In this document: piece by piece, positions 33,047 to 41,600 of the stretch
Layout: each line of letters starts with the position of its first letter
Numbering within the stretch: position 1 is the stretch's first letter
From: Falsiroseomonas ponticola
GTDB taxonomy: Bacteria; Pseudomonadota; Alphaproteobacteria; Acetobacterales; Acetobacteraceae
Length of the DNA stretch: 64,000 bases
NCBI RefSeq assembly: GCF_016805305.1
Contig: NZ_JAERQN010000003.1
Coordinates: 434,001 to 498,000, forward strand
Direction of reading: 5' to 3'
Position numbers and translations under genes: made by a program
The notes under the pieces: generated by a model
Seen by the model: the letters and a program-made list of their open reading frames with translations, nothing else
Told to the model about the DNA's origin: nothing
Database searches by the model: none

Positions 33047-33867
33047 GCCAGCCACTCCCGCAGCAGCGCATTGACCTGCCCCGCGGCCTCATAGGCCACC
33101 CAATGGCCGGCGCCGGGCACCAGCGCGATGCGCGCATCGGGGCGCGCGCGCTTCAGCGCATCCGTCCGCAGCGAGATGTCGGGCATCGCCACCTGGTCGC
33201 GATCGCCCCAGATGGCGTTCACCGGCACGCCCTGCGCGCGCACCAGCGCATCCGCCAGCATCGTCGCGGTGGCGAAGGGGCGGCTGCGCAGGCGGGAATT
33301 GATGAAGGCGCGTTCCTGGATGGCCAGCGCCAATTCGTCGATCTTCGCGGCATCCGCGATCATCATGGAGCCGAGGTTGTGGCGATGCGCCGCGACGCGG
33401 TCGGCGCCTTCCTTGTCCCGGACTTTCATCAGTGGCACGGGATGCCGGGGCGTGCCCATGGAGCCGGCGCCGAGGATCGTCACGCTGCGCAGCCGGGGCG
33501 CCAGCAGCGCCGCGACATGGCCCGCGATGTTGGCGCCGAAGGAGAAGCCGGCGAGGTCCACGGTTTCCGTCGCCGGCACCAACTCGCGCAGCCCCGCCGC
33601 GACCACGGCGGCGACATTGGCAGGCGAATGCTCCCCGGGCGGGTTGGCGCTGTCGCCGAGGCCCGGCAGGTCCGGCGCCAGCACGGCGCGGGTCGCGGCG
33701 AAGGGCTCGATCTGCCGCGTCCAGTGCAGCCAGGACCCGCTGCCGCCATGCAGCAGCACCAGCGGCCGGCCCGCCCCCTCGTTCCAGCAGCGCCAGACCA
33801 TCGTGCCATCGCCGCATGGCGTCTCTCGCCTTGTGGCGCTGGCATCGAGGCGATCCAGGAACTCCAT
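33043..33867 (-). CDS. Alpha/beta hydrolase
   Basis: This 274-residue hydrolase has an intact triad: the oxyanion loop VLLHGGSGSWLHW, the nucleophile GFSFGANIAG (Ser), the acid IWGDRDQVAMPD and the His VPGAGHWVAYE. It is most like C-C bond or ester hydrolases of catabolic operons. It overlaps the acyl-CoA dehydrogenase stop (TGATG) and the downstream Ser-less paralogue (ATGA), so the three are made together. The substrate is unknown. Confidence 0.9.
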   Translation of the reverse strand: MEFLDRLDASATRRETPCGDGTMVWRCWNEGAGRPLVLLHGGSGSWLHWTRQIEPFAATRAVLAPDLPGLGDSANPPGEHSPANVAAVVAAGLRELVPATETVDLAGFSFGANIAGHVAALLAPRLRSVTILGAGSMGTPRHPVPLMKVRDKEGADRVAAHRHNLGSMMIADAAKIDELALAIQERAFINSRLRSRPFATATMLADALVRAQGVPVNAIWGDRDQVAMPDISLRTDALKRARPDARIALVPGAGHWVAYEAAGQVNALLREWLA

Positions 33868-35033
33868 CAGTAACTCCTCGGCAGTCCGAGCACGCGCTCG
33901 GCGATGTAGCAGAGAACGAGTTGCGGGCTGACCGGCGCGATGCGGGGAATGAAGCTTTCGCGCAGCAGGCGTTCCAGATGGTATTCCTGGGCGTAGCCAT
34001 AGCCGCCGAGCGTCATCACCGCCTGCTGGCAGGCGTTGAAGCCGGCCTCGCCCGCCAGGTATTTCGCGGCATTGGCCTCCGCCCCGCAGGGCATTCCCTG
34101 GTCGTAGCGCCAGGCGGCCTGCATCACCATCAGCCGCGCCGCTTCCAGCTGCATCCAGCAGGCGGCGAGGGGATGCTGGATGGCCTGGTTCTGGCCGATG
34201 GGGCGGCCGAACACCACGCGTTCCTTCGCATACTGGCTGGCGCGCGCGATGGCGGCGAAGCCGATGCCGACCGCCTCCGCCGCCACCAGGATGCGTTCGG
34301 GATTGAGGCCATGCAGGATGTAGTCGAAGCCCTTGCCTTCCTCCCCGATGCGGTCCTCCATCGGCACCTCCAGCCCGTCGATGAAGAGCTGGTTCGAATC
34401 GACGGCGTGGCGGCCCATCTTCGGGATCTCGCGCACCTCCACGCGGCTGCGATCGAGCCTGGTGTAGAACAGCGACAGGCCCTCGCTGCGCTTCCTCACC
34501 TGCTCCAGCGGCGTGGTGCGGGCCAGGATGAGCATGCGGTCCGCGACCTGCGCGGTGCTGATCCAGACCTTCTGGCCGGTGATGACGTAGCGGTCGTTGC
34601 GCTTCTCCGCGAAGGTCCTGAGCTGCGTGGTGTCGAGGCCCGTATTGGGTTCCGTCACCGCGAAGCAGGCGCGTTCCCGGCCTTCGATCAGCGGCGGCAG
34701 CATGCGCGCCTTCTGCTCGGCCGTGCCATGCACCACCACCGGCATGGGGCCGAAGATGTTCATATGAACAGCCGAGGCGCCGGACATGGCGGCGCCGCTC
34801 TGCGCGATCTCCTGCATCATGACAGCGGCCTCGGTCACGCCGAGGCCCGCGCCGCCCACTCCCTCCGGCATGCAGATGCCGAGCCAGCCATCGGCCGCCA
34901 GCGCCTGGTGGAATTCATGCGGGAAGGCATGCGCGCGGTCCTTGGCCAGCCAGTAGTCGTCGCCGAAGCGGCCGCAGATGCGGCCGATCGCCTCCCGCAG
35001 CGCCTCCTGCTCGGCCGAGAGCTGAAAATCCAT
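33867..35033 (-). CDS. Acyl-CoA dehydrogenase family protein
   Basis: This 388-residue flavoenzyme introduces a double bond into an acyl-CoA. Family signatures are CFAVTEPNTGLDTTQLRTFA (residues about 121-140), KVWISTAQVADRM, RPIGQNQAIQHPLA and a C-terminal GGYGYAQEYHLERLLRES, with the FAD/CoA contacts. The ATG at 35033 follows GGAGGAGACA. Its start is only 34 bases from the divergent aminotransferase start, so their promoters must overlap. Its operon continues with two alpha/beta hydrolases, which fits degradation of an acyl or ring-opened substrate. Confidence 0.93.
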   Translation of the reverse strand: MDFQLSAEQEALREAIGRICGRFGDDYWLAKDRAHAFPHEFHQALAADGWLGICMPEGVGGAGLGVTEAAVMMQEIAQSGAAMSGASAVHMNIFGPMPVVVHGTAEQKARMLPPLIEGRERACFAVTEPNTGLDTTQLRTFAEKRNDRYVITGQKVWISTAQVADRMLILARTTPLEQVRKRSEGLSLFYTRLDRSRVEVREIPKMGRHAVDSNQLFIDGLEVPMEDRIGEEGKGFDYILHGLNPERILVAAEAVGIGFAAIARASQYAKERVVFGRPIGQNQAIQHPLAACWMQLEAARLMVMQAAWRYDQGMPCGAEANAAKYLAGEAGFNACQQAVMTLGGYGYAQEYHLERLLRESFIPRIAPVSPQLVLCYIAERVLGLPRSY

Positions 35034-35067
35034 GCCCGTCTGTCTCCTCCGTGCGGAGCGTGCCAGC

Positions 35068-36204
35068 ATGGCCGCCAAGCGCAACCCCGAGGGCCCGCCC
35101 GTGCCGCTGTTCGACCCCGCCGCCTTCCGCCTGCCCGCCGGCGCGATCCATGTCTGCGCGGCCGGGGAGACGCCGGTGCTGCACGCCCAGGGCGCCGCGC
35201 TGGACCGCCATGCCGTGGACAAGTCCGAGGGCCCGGCCGGCCGTGCGCGGCTGGATGCGGAGGTGGAGCGGCTGCGCGCGCGGCTCGGCGCCTGGTGGAA
35301 GGTGGAGACGGCGGGCATCGGCCTCGTCTCCTCGGTCGCCGAGGGCATGTCCATGCTGGTGGAGAGCCTGGACTGGCAGCCGGGCGACGTGGTGCTGGTG
35401 GATGCGAAGGAATATGCGAGCGTCGTCGTGCCGCTGGCGATGCGCCCGGGCGTCGAGCTGCGCTTCGTGCCGATGAACGATCCGGCGGCGGTGGCGGCGG
35501 CCGCGACGGGGCGGGTGCGGATGATCGCGGTCTCCGCCGTCTCCTACCTCGATGCCGCGCGGCATGACCTGGTGGCGCTGCGCGCGGTGGCGGACCGCGC
35601 GGGGGCGATGCTGGTGGTGGACTACACCCAGGCCAATGGCTGGATGCCGATCGAGGCCGAGGTCGCGGACTTCGCCTTCTCCGCCTGCTACAAATGGATG
35701 CTGGGGCTGACGGGGCTGGCGGTGGCGTATTGGAACCGCGCGCGGCAGCCGGGCTGGGCGCCGGCGACGGCGGGTTGGTATTCCATCGTCACGGGGCCGC
35801 GGCCCGATTACGGCGCGCCCATCGCGCTGCGGCCGGATGGCGGGCGCTTCACCCGCGGCAATCCCGCCCATGCGGCCACCTATGCGCTGCATGGCGCGCT
35901 CGATTTCCTCGAGGCCATCCCGCAGGGCGTGGTGCAGCGGCATGTGCAGCGGCTGACCGTGGGCCTTCTGAAGCGCCTCGATGCCGCCGGCATCGCCTCC
36001 ATCACCCCGCCCGATCCCGCGCATCACGGCGCCAGCGTCTGCATCGCGCATGAACGGGCTTCCGCTGTCGTGGAGGGCATGGCCGCGCGCGGCGTGCTGG
36101 CCTGGAACGGGCGCGGGCGCATCCGCATCAGCTTCCACGGCTACAACGACGAACGCGAACTCGACCCGATCATGGCCGCGCTGACCGCCGCCATGGCTTC
36201 CTGA
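35068..36204 (+). CDS. Class V aminotransferase (PLP, cysteine desulfurase/isopenicillin-epimerase-like fold)
   Basis: This 378-residue PLP enzyme has the lysine in FAFSACYKWMLGLTGLAV and the Asp of the pyridine-ring pair in MLVVDYTQANGW. Such fold-I enzymes act as aminotransferases, kynureninase-like lyases or epimerases. The ATG at 35068, with GGAG about ten bases ahead, is preferred; an ATG at 35032 overlapping the divergent gene's start is also in frame. It is followed 15 bases later by a D-threonine-aldolase-like gene; the pair may handle an unusual or D-configured amino acid. Confidence 0.87.
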   Translation: MAAKRNPEGPPVPLFDPAAFRLPAGAIHVCAAGETPVLHAQGAALDRHAVDKSEGPAGRARLDAEVERLRARLGAWWKVETAGIGLVSSVAEGMSMLVESLDWQPGDVVLVDAKEYASVVVPLAMRPGVELRFVPMNDPAAVAAAATGRVRMIAVSAVSYLDAARHDLVALRAVADRAGAMLVVDYTQANGWMPIEAEVADFAFSACYKWMLGLTGLAVAYWNRARQPGWAPATAGWYSIVTGPRPDYGAPIALRPDGGRFTRGNPAHAATYALHGALDFLEAIPQGVVQRHVQRLTVGLLKRLDAAGIASITPPDPAHHGASVCIAHERASAVVEGMAARGVLAWNGRGRIRISFHGYNDERELDPIMAALTAAMAS

Positions 36205-36219
36205 GGAATAGGACAGAGC

Positions 36220-37329
36220 ATGCTCCAGCACCCCCCCGCCGAGCCCGGCATGCGCGAGGAGGATATCGACACCCCCGCGCTGGTGCTCGACCTCGACGCC
36301 TTCGAACACAACCTCGACACCATGGCGGCGCTGCTGGCGCCGACGGGCACGAAGCTGCGGGCGCACGCCAAGACGCATAAATCGCCGGTCGTCGCGCTTG
36401 CCCAGATGAAGCGCGGCGCCGTCGGGCAATGCGTGCAGAAGGTGGCGGAGGCCGAGGCGCTGGCCTGGGGCGGCGTGCCGGACATCCTGGTCAGCAACGA
36501 GGTGATCGCGCCCCGCAAGCTGGCGCGCCTGGCGGCGCTGTCCGGCATCGCCAAGGTCGCCGTCTGCGCCGATGACGTGGCCGGCATCGCCGCCATCGAA
36601 GCCGCGGCGGAACACGCCGGCATCCGCATGACCGTGCTGGTGGAGATCGATTGCGGCGCCGGGCGCTGCGGGGTGGAGCCGGGGCCGCAGGCGGTGGCGC
36701 TGGCGGAGCGGATCGCGGCGAGCCCGCACCTCATCTTCGGCGGGCTGCAATCCTACCACGGCAATGCCCAGCACCGCCGCACGCCGGAACAGCGCCGCGA
36801 TGCCATCGCCCATGCGGCGGAAGGCACGCGCCGCACCGTGGAACAACTGCGCCAGCGTGGCCTGGCCTGCGCCATCGTGGGCGGTGCCGGCACCGGCACC
36901 TTCCAGCACGAAGCGGCGTCCGGCATCTGGAACGAGATCCAGGCGGGCTCCTACGCCTTCATGGATGCGGATTACGGGCGGAACGAGGACCCGCCGCCCT
37001 TCCGCCACAGCCTTTTCGTGCTGTCGCAGGTGATGAGCGCGCCGCGGGACGGCTTCGCGGTGCTGGATGCCGGGCACAAGGCGGTGGCCGTGGATAGCGG
37101 CCTGCCGCTGGTCCATGGCCGGCCGGGGCTTGCCTATACCGGCGCTTCCGATGAGCACGGGAACATCAGGGCGGAGGATCCGTCGCTGGCGCCGAAGCTG
37201 GGGGAGAAGCTGCGCCTGGTCCCCGGCCATTGCGACCCGACGGTCGATCGCTACGACTGGTATGTCGGCGTGCGCCGCGGGCGCGTCGAATGCCTCTGGC
37301 CGATCGCGGCGCGGGGGGGAATGGCCTAG
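36220..37329 (+). CDS. D-threonine aldolase / 3-hydroxy-D-aspartate aldolase family enzyme
   Basis: This is a 369-residue fold-III PLP enzyme. The PLP lysine is in LRAHAKTHKSPVV. The barrel carries VLVEIDCGAGRCGVEPG and LQSYHGNAQH, and the divalent-metal site is near the C-terminus at VPGHCDPTVDRYDWYVG, with the conserved His and downstream Cys/Asp. It would cleave beta-hydroxy-D-amino acids to glycine and an aldehyde. It sits downstream of a class V aminotransferase, apparently cotranscribed. Confidence 0.92.
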   Translation: MLQHPPAEPGMREEDIDTPALVLDLDAFEHNLDTMAALLAPTGTKLRAHAKTHKSPVVALAQMKRGAVGQCVQKVAEAEALAWGGVPDILVSNEVIAPRKLARLAALSGIAKVAVCADDVAGIAAIEAAAEHAGIRMTVLVEIDCGAGRCGVEPGPQAVALAERIAASPHLIFGGLQSYHGNAQHRRTPEQRRDAIAHAAEGTRRTVEQLRQRGLACAIVGGAGTGTFQHEAASGIWNEIQAGSYAFMDADYGRNEDPPPFRHSLFVLSQVMSAPRDGFAVLDAGHKAVAVDSGLPLVHGRPGLAYTGASDEHGNIRAEDPSLAPKLGEKLRLVPGHCDPTVDRYDWYVGVRRGRVECLWPIAARGGMA

Positions 37330-37376
37330 CCCGCGGCGAGGCACTATGCCTGGGGGCGTTCAATCCAGGCGTGTGC

Positions 37377-38693
37377 ATGCTGAAGCTGGCGTTTCTTCTG
37401 ATTGGCCCGGCCTCCTTCCGGGGACATTGGCATGGTATCGCGGCGCTCGGCGCCGGCTTGATGGGCCTGGCGGCGCTGGTGGTGACGGATGTCGTGCCGG
37501 CCATCTCCGCCATCACCTACCACGCGCTCGGGCTCGCCTTCGCCGCCTATGGCGCGCTGGCGCTGGCCGCGGCGGTGGTGGCGCGGCGCGGCGCCGCGGC
37601 TTGCCTGGCGCCAGCCCTCTCCATGCTGGCGGGGCTGGCCATCCTGCTGGCGCCGATCGAAAGCGACCTGGCGCTGGCGCTGTTCTACGCCTTCCTCTTC
37701 GTGGTCGATGGCATCGGGCGGATCGTGCCCGCCATGGTCGGCCGCTTCGTCGGCTGGCGGCTGCATGTGGCGCTGGCGGTGGGGGAATTCCTGCTCGCCC
37801 TGCTGCTCATCGCCGGCTGGCCGATCCCGCGCAGCCATGCCGTGCATTTCTGCGTCGGCGTCTTCATCGGCGGCGCGGGGTGGCTGCTGCTCCGCCTCGG
37901 CCTGATGCTGCGGACGCTGGAGGAGGAGGTCGCGATCCTCATGCTGCCGCTCTTCGCCGGGCGCGGCTGGTACGAGCATGCGCCGATCCTGGTGGAGGAC
38001 GATGCCGGCGCGCGCCGGCAGGACAGGCCGATCCTGATCCGCGTCTGGACGCCGCGCGGCGCCGCCAACATCACCGACCGCATGCCCATCCTGGACCGCT
38101 ACATCGGCGCGGTGGACCGGGATGGCAGCATCTCCACCGGCCATTCCTCGCTGGAGGTCGCGCCGGATGTCTATATCAGCCACTACCCGAAGCAGGAGAT
38201 GACGCGGTCGAGCGACCACTTCCTGCACGCGCTGCGCGGAGCCAAGGAGAATGACGCGCCGGGCCTGTTCCAGCCGGACTACGCGACGGAGGTCGCGCAA
38301 TGGGTGGAGGCGGACCGGGAGGTGCGGTTCCACACCTACAATCCCCGCCGGCTGCGCGCCTTCTGGATCGGCTACCGGCAGGACAGCACCTACAACGTCG
38401 TGAACCGCAACTGCTCCACCGTCATCGCCGGCGCGCTGGATGCGGCGCTGGAAGGCGTGCTGGCGACGGACCGGCCCTGGCGGCGGCTGCTGGCGCTGAT
38501 GCTGAACCCCGACATGTGGCTGGCCGGCCTCATGCGGCTGCGTGCCGACAGCGCCACCTGGACCCCGGGCTTCCTGCTGGACTACGCGGTGCCGCTGGCG
38601 CGGATCGTGGACCGGCCGGACCTGTCCTGGCACCACCGCTTCGCCTGGTTCCTGGCGCGCTTCCGGCGGCCGGAGGAAGCGGGGGCGGATTGA
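37377..38693 (+). CDS. HdeD-like membrane domain fused to a predicted Cys/His hydrolase domain
   Basis: In this 438-residue protein, residues 1-185 are six membrane helices resembling HdeD-family acid-resistance proteins (GHWHGIAALGAGLMGLAALV, with a later VDGIGRIVPAMVGRFVGWRL). The soluble C-terminal ~250 residues carry H256 (STGHSSLEVAP) and C346 (YNVVNRNCSTVIAGALDAAL), an arrangement recalling permuted papain-like or NlpC/P60-type hydrolases. The ATG at 37377 has no strong ribosome site; the frame runs further upstream over the preceding gene. It could act on peptidoglycan, a lipoprotein or a lipid at the membrane; the assignment of the second domain is tentative. Confidence 0.72.
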   Translation: MLKLAFLLIGPASFRGHWHGIAALGAGLMGLAALVVTDVVPAISAITYHALGLAFAAYGALALAAAVVARRGAAACLAPALSMLAGLAILLAPIESDLALALFYAFLFVVDGIGRIVPAMVGRFVGWRLHVALAVGEFLLALLLIAGWPIPRSHAVHFCVGVFIGGAGWLLLRLGLMLRTLEEEVAILMLPLFAGRGWYEHAPILVEDDAGARRQDRPILIRVWTPRGAANITDRMPILDRYIGAVDRDGSISTGHSSLEVAPDVYISHYPKQEMTRSSDHFLHALRGAKENDAPGLFQPDYATEVAQWVEADREVRFHTYNPRRLRAFWIGYRQDSTYNVVNRNCSTVIAGALDAALEGVLATDRPWRRLLALMLNPDMWLAGLMRLRADSATWTPGFLLDYAVPLARIVDRPDLSWHHRFAWFLARFRRPEEAGAD

Positions 38694-38696
38694 GGC

Positions 38697-39923
38697 TCAG
38701 CCGGGCTTGCGGATGCGGTAGAGCCCGACATCGATGGCGCCCGTGCGGAAGCCGCCCTCGCAATAGGCGAGGTAGTAGCGCCAGAGCCGCTGGAAGCGCT
38801 CATCCAGCCCCATGGCGCCGATCTGCGGCTGCGCCGCCTGGAAGCGCGCATGCCATTCGCCGAGCGTGCGGGCATAGCTCTCCCCGAAGCATTCCTCCTG
38901 CTCCATCGCCAGCCCGGCCGCCGCGACATGGGCGCGGAGCACGGAGGGGGAGGGCAGCATGCCGCCCGGGAAGATGTGGGTCTGGATGAAGTCCGCGCCG
39001 CGGCGATAGGCCTCGAAGCGATCCTCCGCGATGGTGATGACCTGCAGCACCGCGATGCCGCCGGGGGCCAGGCGGTCCCGCACCGCCTGGAAGAAGGCGG
39101 GCCAATAGGCTTCGCCCACCGCCTCGAACATCTCGATGGAGATGATGCGGTCGAAGGTGCCGGTGACGTCGCGGTAGTCCCGCAGCATGAGCTCGGCGCG
39201 GGGCGCGAGGCCGGCGGCGGCCAGGCGCGCCGTGGCGTGGGCGAGCTGGCGCGGGGACAGGGTGATGCCGGTGAGGCGCGCATCGCTGGTGGTCAGCAGC
39301 CGCTCCGCCAGCCCGCCCCAGCCGATGCCGATCTCCAGCACGCGTTCCCCGCCGCCGAGGCCGAGCAGCGCGATCGCGCGGTCCTGCTTGGCGGTCTGCG
39401 CTTCCTCCAGCGTCGCGCCGGGGCGGCGATACAGGGCGGAGGAATAGGTCATGCCGGGGTCGAGCCAGGCGGCGAAGAACTCGTTCCCCAGGTCGTAATG
39501 GGCGATGATGTTGCGGCGGCTGCCGGCGCGCGTATTGGCGCGCAGCCGGTGGCGAAGCCGGTTCCACAGCCGGGCGAGGGGGGAGCCGACCACCAGCGGG
39601 TCGATGGTGGCGCCGTTCACGCAGGCCAGCGCCACCACCGTGGCGGGGTCGGGGCTGGACCAGTCGCCATCGCCATAGGCTTCCGCGAAGGCGACGTCCC
39701 CGCCCAGCGCCAGGCGGCGCACGGCGCGCCAGCGATGCAGCACCAGCGTCGCCTCCGGCCCCGGATGGGGGGCGCGGTGCCGCCAGGTGGCGCCGGCCGG
39801 CGTCACGATGGTCAGGCTGCCATGGCTGAGCCGGGCGGCGATGCGGCGGAGCAGGGCGCCGCGAAGGCCGAGGCGGTGGGTGGGCTCGGGCGCGGTCGCG
39901 CCGCCATCCAGGGTCTCGCTCAT
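38697..39923 (-). CDS. cfa: Cyclopropane-fatty-acyl-phospholipid synthase family methyltransferase
   Basis: This 408-residue SAM-dependent enzyme adds a methylene or methyl to unsaturated acyl chains of membrane phospholipids. It contains the typical IIAHYDLGNEFFAAWLDPGM, VLEIGIGWGGLAERL (SAM loop), and FDRIISIEMFEAVGEAYW motifs, with TAYCEGGF-like YLAYCEGGFRTGAIDVG near the end. Its 171-base upstream gap contains a perfect 9-bp hairpin (39971-39991). Convergent with the HdeD-like gene, whose stop is three bases away. Confidence 0.94.
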   Translation of the reverse strand: MSETLDGGATAPEPTHRLGLRGALLRRIAARLSHGSLTIVTPAGATWRHRAPHPGPEATLVLHRWRAVRRLALGGDVAFAEAYGDGDWSSPDPATVVALACVNGATIDPLVVGSPLARLWNRLRHRLRANTRAGSRRNIIAHYDLGNEFFAAWLDPGMTYSSALYRRPGATLEEAQTAKQDRAIALLGLGGGERVLEIGIGWGGLAERLLTTSDARLTGITLSPRQLAHATARLAAAGLAPRAELMLRDYRDVTGTFDRIISIEMFEAVGEAYWPAFFQAVRDRLAPGGIAVLQVITIAEDRFEAYRRGADFIQTHIFPGGMLPSPSVLRAHVAAAGLAMEQEECFGESYARTLGEWHARFQAAQPQIGAMGLDERFQRLWRYYLAYCEGGFRTGAIDVGLYRIRKPG

Positions 39924-39970
39924 CGCGTCGTCTGCCGGTTCCGCTCGCCTCGGTCGTGGTGCGGCCCGGG

Positions 39971-39991
39971 GCGGCGGGGGCGCCCCGCCGC
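39971..39991. other. Perfect GC hairpin in the cfa leader
   Basis: GCGGCGGGG (39971-39979) and CCCCGCCGC (39983-39991) flank GCG. It lies about 50 bases ahead of the cfa start, within the 171-base gap after the carboxypeptidase gene. It may stabilise or regulate the cfa leader. Confidence 0.45.
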
Positions 39992-40094
39992 AACCTGGCC
40001 GTCACCAAGTGTTAACCGATGGCGCCCGCGCCGCCAGCCCGTTGCGGGGCCGGGCGGCGCCAGGCGGGCGCGCGCCGCAAAGCGTGAGGGGCGT

Positions 40095-41252
40095 TCAGCG
40101 CGCCTCGGCCGTGCGGATGCGCGGGGCCGGGGTGGTGGGGGCGGTCGGGATGGGCACGGCGCGGTTCGTCGTCGTGCGCGTGGGCGGCGCGGCCGCGGGG
40201 CGCGGGGCCTGGCGGGTGGCGGCGGCCGGCGTGGGGCGCGCGGGGGTGGTGGCGCGGGCGGTGGTGGCCTGGCGGGGGCGGGGCGCGGCCTGGGCGGTGG
40301 CCGTGGTGCGCGCCACGGGCTGCTGGCGCGCCGGGGCCTGCGCCGTGGCGGGGCGGGGGCGCGGGGCGGGTGCGGCATCGGCGCTGCGCACCACGCCGGT
40401 GGTGGCGCGGGCCATCACGGGCCGCGGCGCGATCCCCATGCTGGTGAAGGACTGGTCGAGCAGGGCGGCCATGTGCTGGTCCCGCTCCACCCAGGAATTG
40501 CCGCCGAAGACGGCGCCCACCACCCGCTGCCCGCCGCGGCTGGCGCTGGTGACGATGTTGAAGCCGCTGTCGCGGATATAGCCGGTCTTGATGCCGTCCA
40601 CGCCCTCATACTCGCCGAGCATGCGGTTGTGGTTGCGCAGCCGGAGCCCGCGGAAGGCCGCGTGCTGCATGCCGAAATAGTGGTAGCGCTCCGGGAAGTC
40701 CTGGATCAGGCGGCGGCCGAGCGTCGCCATGTCCCGCGCCGTGGTCACCTGGTCCGGGTCCGGCAGGCCGGAGGCGTTGCGGAAGGTGGTGCGCGTCATG
40801 CCGAGCGAGCGGGCGCGCAGCGTCATCATCTGGGCGAAGCGTTCCTCGGAGCCGCCGAGCCGTTCGCCGACCGCGGCGGCCACGTCATTCGCCGATTTGG
40901 TGACCAGCGCCATGATGGCCTGCTCCACCGTCAGGCTCTGCCCCGGCGGGAAGCCGAGCTTGGAGGGGGGGCGGGAGGCCGCTTCCTCCGAGATCGGGAC
41001 GGCGGAGGTGAGGGAGAGCCGGCCTTCGCGCAGCGCCTCGAACACCATGTAGAGGGTCATCATCTTGGTGAGGGAGGCGGGGTGCCGCGTCTCGTCCGGG
41101 CTGGCGGCGACCAGCACGTTGCCGGTGCGGTTGTCGAGCACGATGGCGGAGTAGCGGTCGCTGCCGATCTGCGCCTGCGCCGCCGGGGCAGCGCCCAGCA
41201 TGGACAGGGCAAGGCCGACGAGTCCCGCACAGGTCCCGAGCCTGAAACGCAT
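40095..41252 (-). CDS. D-alanyl-D-alanine carboxypeptidase (S11, penicillin-binding protein) with disordered tail
   Basis: This 385-residue periplasmic enzyme trims the terminal D-Ala of peptidoglycan stems. It has a signal peptide at residues 1-28 and the three active-site motifs S60-L-T-K63, S120-A-N122 and K222-T-G. The catalytic core ends near residue 290, and the PBP5-type C-terminal domain is missing. Instead there are about 95 residues of Ala/Pro/Arg/Thr-rich repeats, which could tether it to the wall or envelope. GGGGGGA lies ahead of the ATG at 41252. Confidence 0.92.
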   Translation of the reverse strand: MRFRLGTCAGLVGLALSMLGAAPAAQAQIGSDRYSAIVLDNRTGNVLVAASPDETRHPASLTKMMTLYMVFEALREGRLSLTSAVPISEEAASRPPSKLGFPPGQSLTVEQAIMALVTKSANDVAAAVGERLGGSEERFAQMMTLRARSLGMTRTTFRNASGLPDPDQVTTARDMATLGRRLIQDFPERYHYFGMQHAAFRGLRLRNHNRMLGEYEGVDGIKTGYIRDSGFNIVTSASRGGQRVVGAVFGGNSWVERDQHMAALLDQSFTSMGIAPRPVMARATTGVVRSADAAPAPRPRPATAQAPARQQPVARTTATAQAAPRPRQATTARATTPARPTPAAATRQAPRPAAAPPTRTTTNRAVPIPTAPTTPAPRIRTAEAR

Positions 41253-41460
41253 GGATAGTCCCCCCGGCGGCACACCCCCCGTGCACCGCCACCCGCAACA
41301 ACCTAGGGAAGAATTGGCGCGCCTGTCCACGGGGGTGTTTGTGGAACATGGTGTAACCGCAAGGACTTAACGGCTTGTTTTGTAGCGGCTTCGCATGCCG
41401 TCGCGCGGTTGTGCGGCCCGGCCCGGGGAGGGTTCCGCATTTTTTCGGTCAATGAAATTG

Positions 41461-41470
41461 CTGCACTGCA
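41461..41470. promoter_or_regulatory. PhaR-like operator 1 upstream of phasin
   Basis: CTGCACTGCA contains the TGC-N3-GCA core described for PhaR, the repressor of phasin genes in alphaproteobacteria that senses polyhydroxyalkanoate. It sits in an AT-rich stretch 131 bases before the phasin start. Confidence 0.55.
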
Positions 41471-41516
41471 AAATAGTGCTTGCATCGGAATGCGAGCGTT
41501 GGCACATAGGCGTCGT

Positions 41517-41529
41517 GCTGCATCGCAGC
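41517..41529. promoter_or_regulatory. PhaR-like operator 2 upstream of phasin
   Basis: GCTGCATCGCAGC is a perfect inverted repeat matching the CTGC-N3-GCAG form reported for PhaR. It lies 72 bases before the phasin start and 46 bases after the first site. Confidence 0.6.
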
Positions 41530-41600
41530 AAATCCCCCGGGGCCGGGTTCCAGGCTCCCGCCGCGCCGGGTGCCGGCGAACCAGCTTGAGGAAGACCCCC

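Larger units (their letters stand above)
41253..41600. other. Divergent control region between carboxypeptidase and phasin (348 bases, no gene)
   Basis: No convincing reading frame is present. The right half is AT-richer than anything nearby and carries two PhaR-like palindromes (41461-41470 and 41517-41529). The left half should hold the carboxypeptidase promoter. Confidence 0.6.

Noticed and set aside
37230-37376. Longer N-terminus for the HdeD-like fusion protein
   Set aside because: It would overlap the end of the aldolase-like gene by 100 bases and gives an Arg-rich, non-membrane sequence before the first helix.
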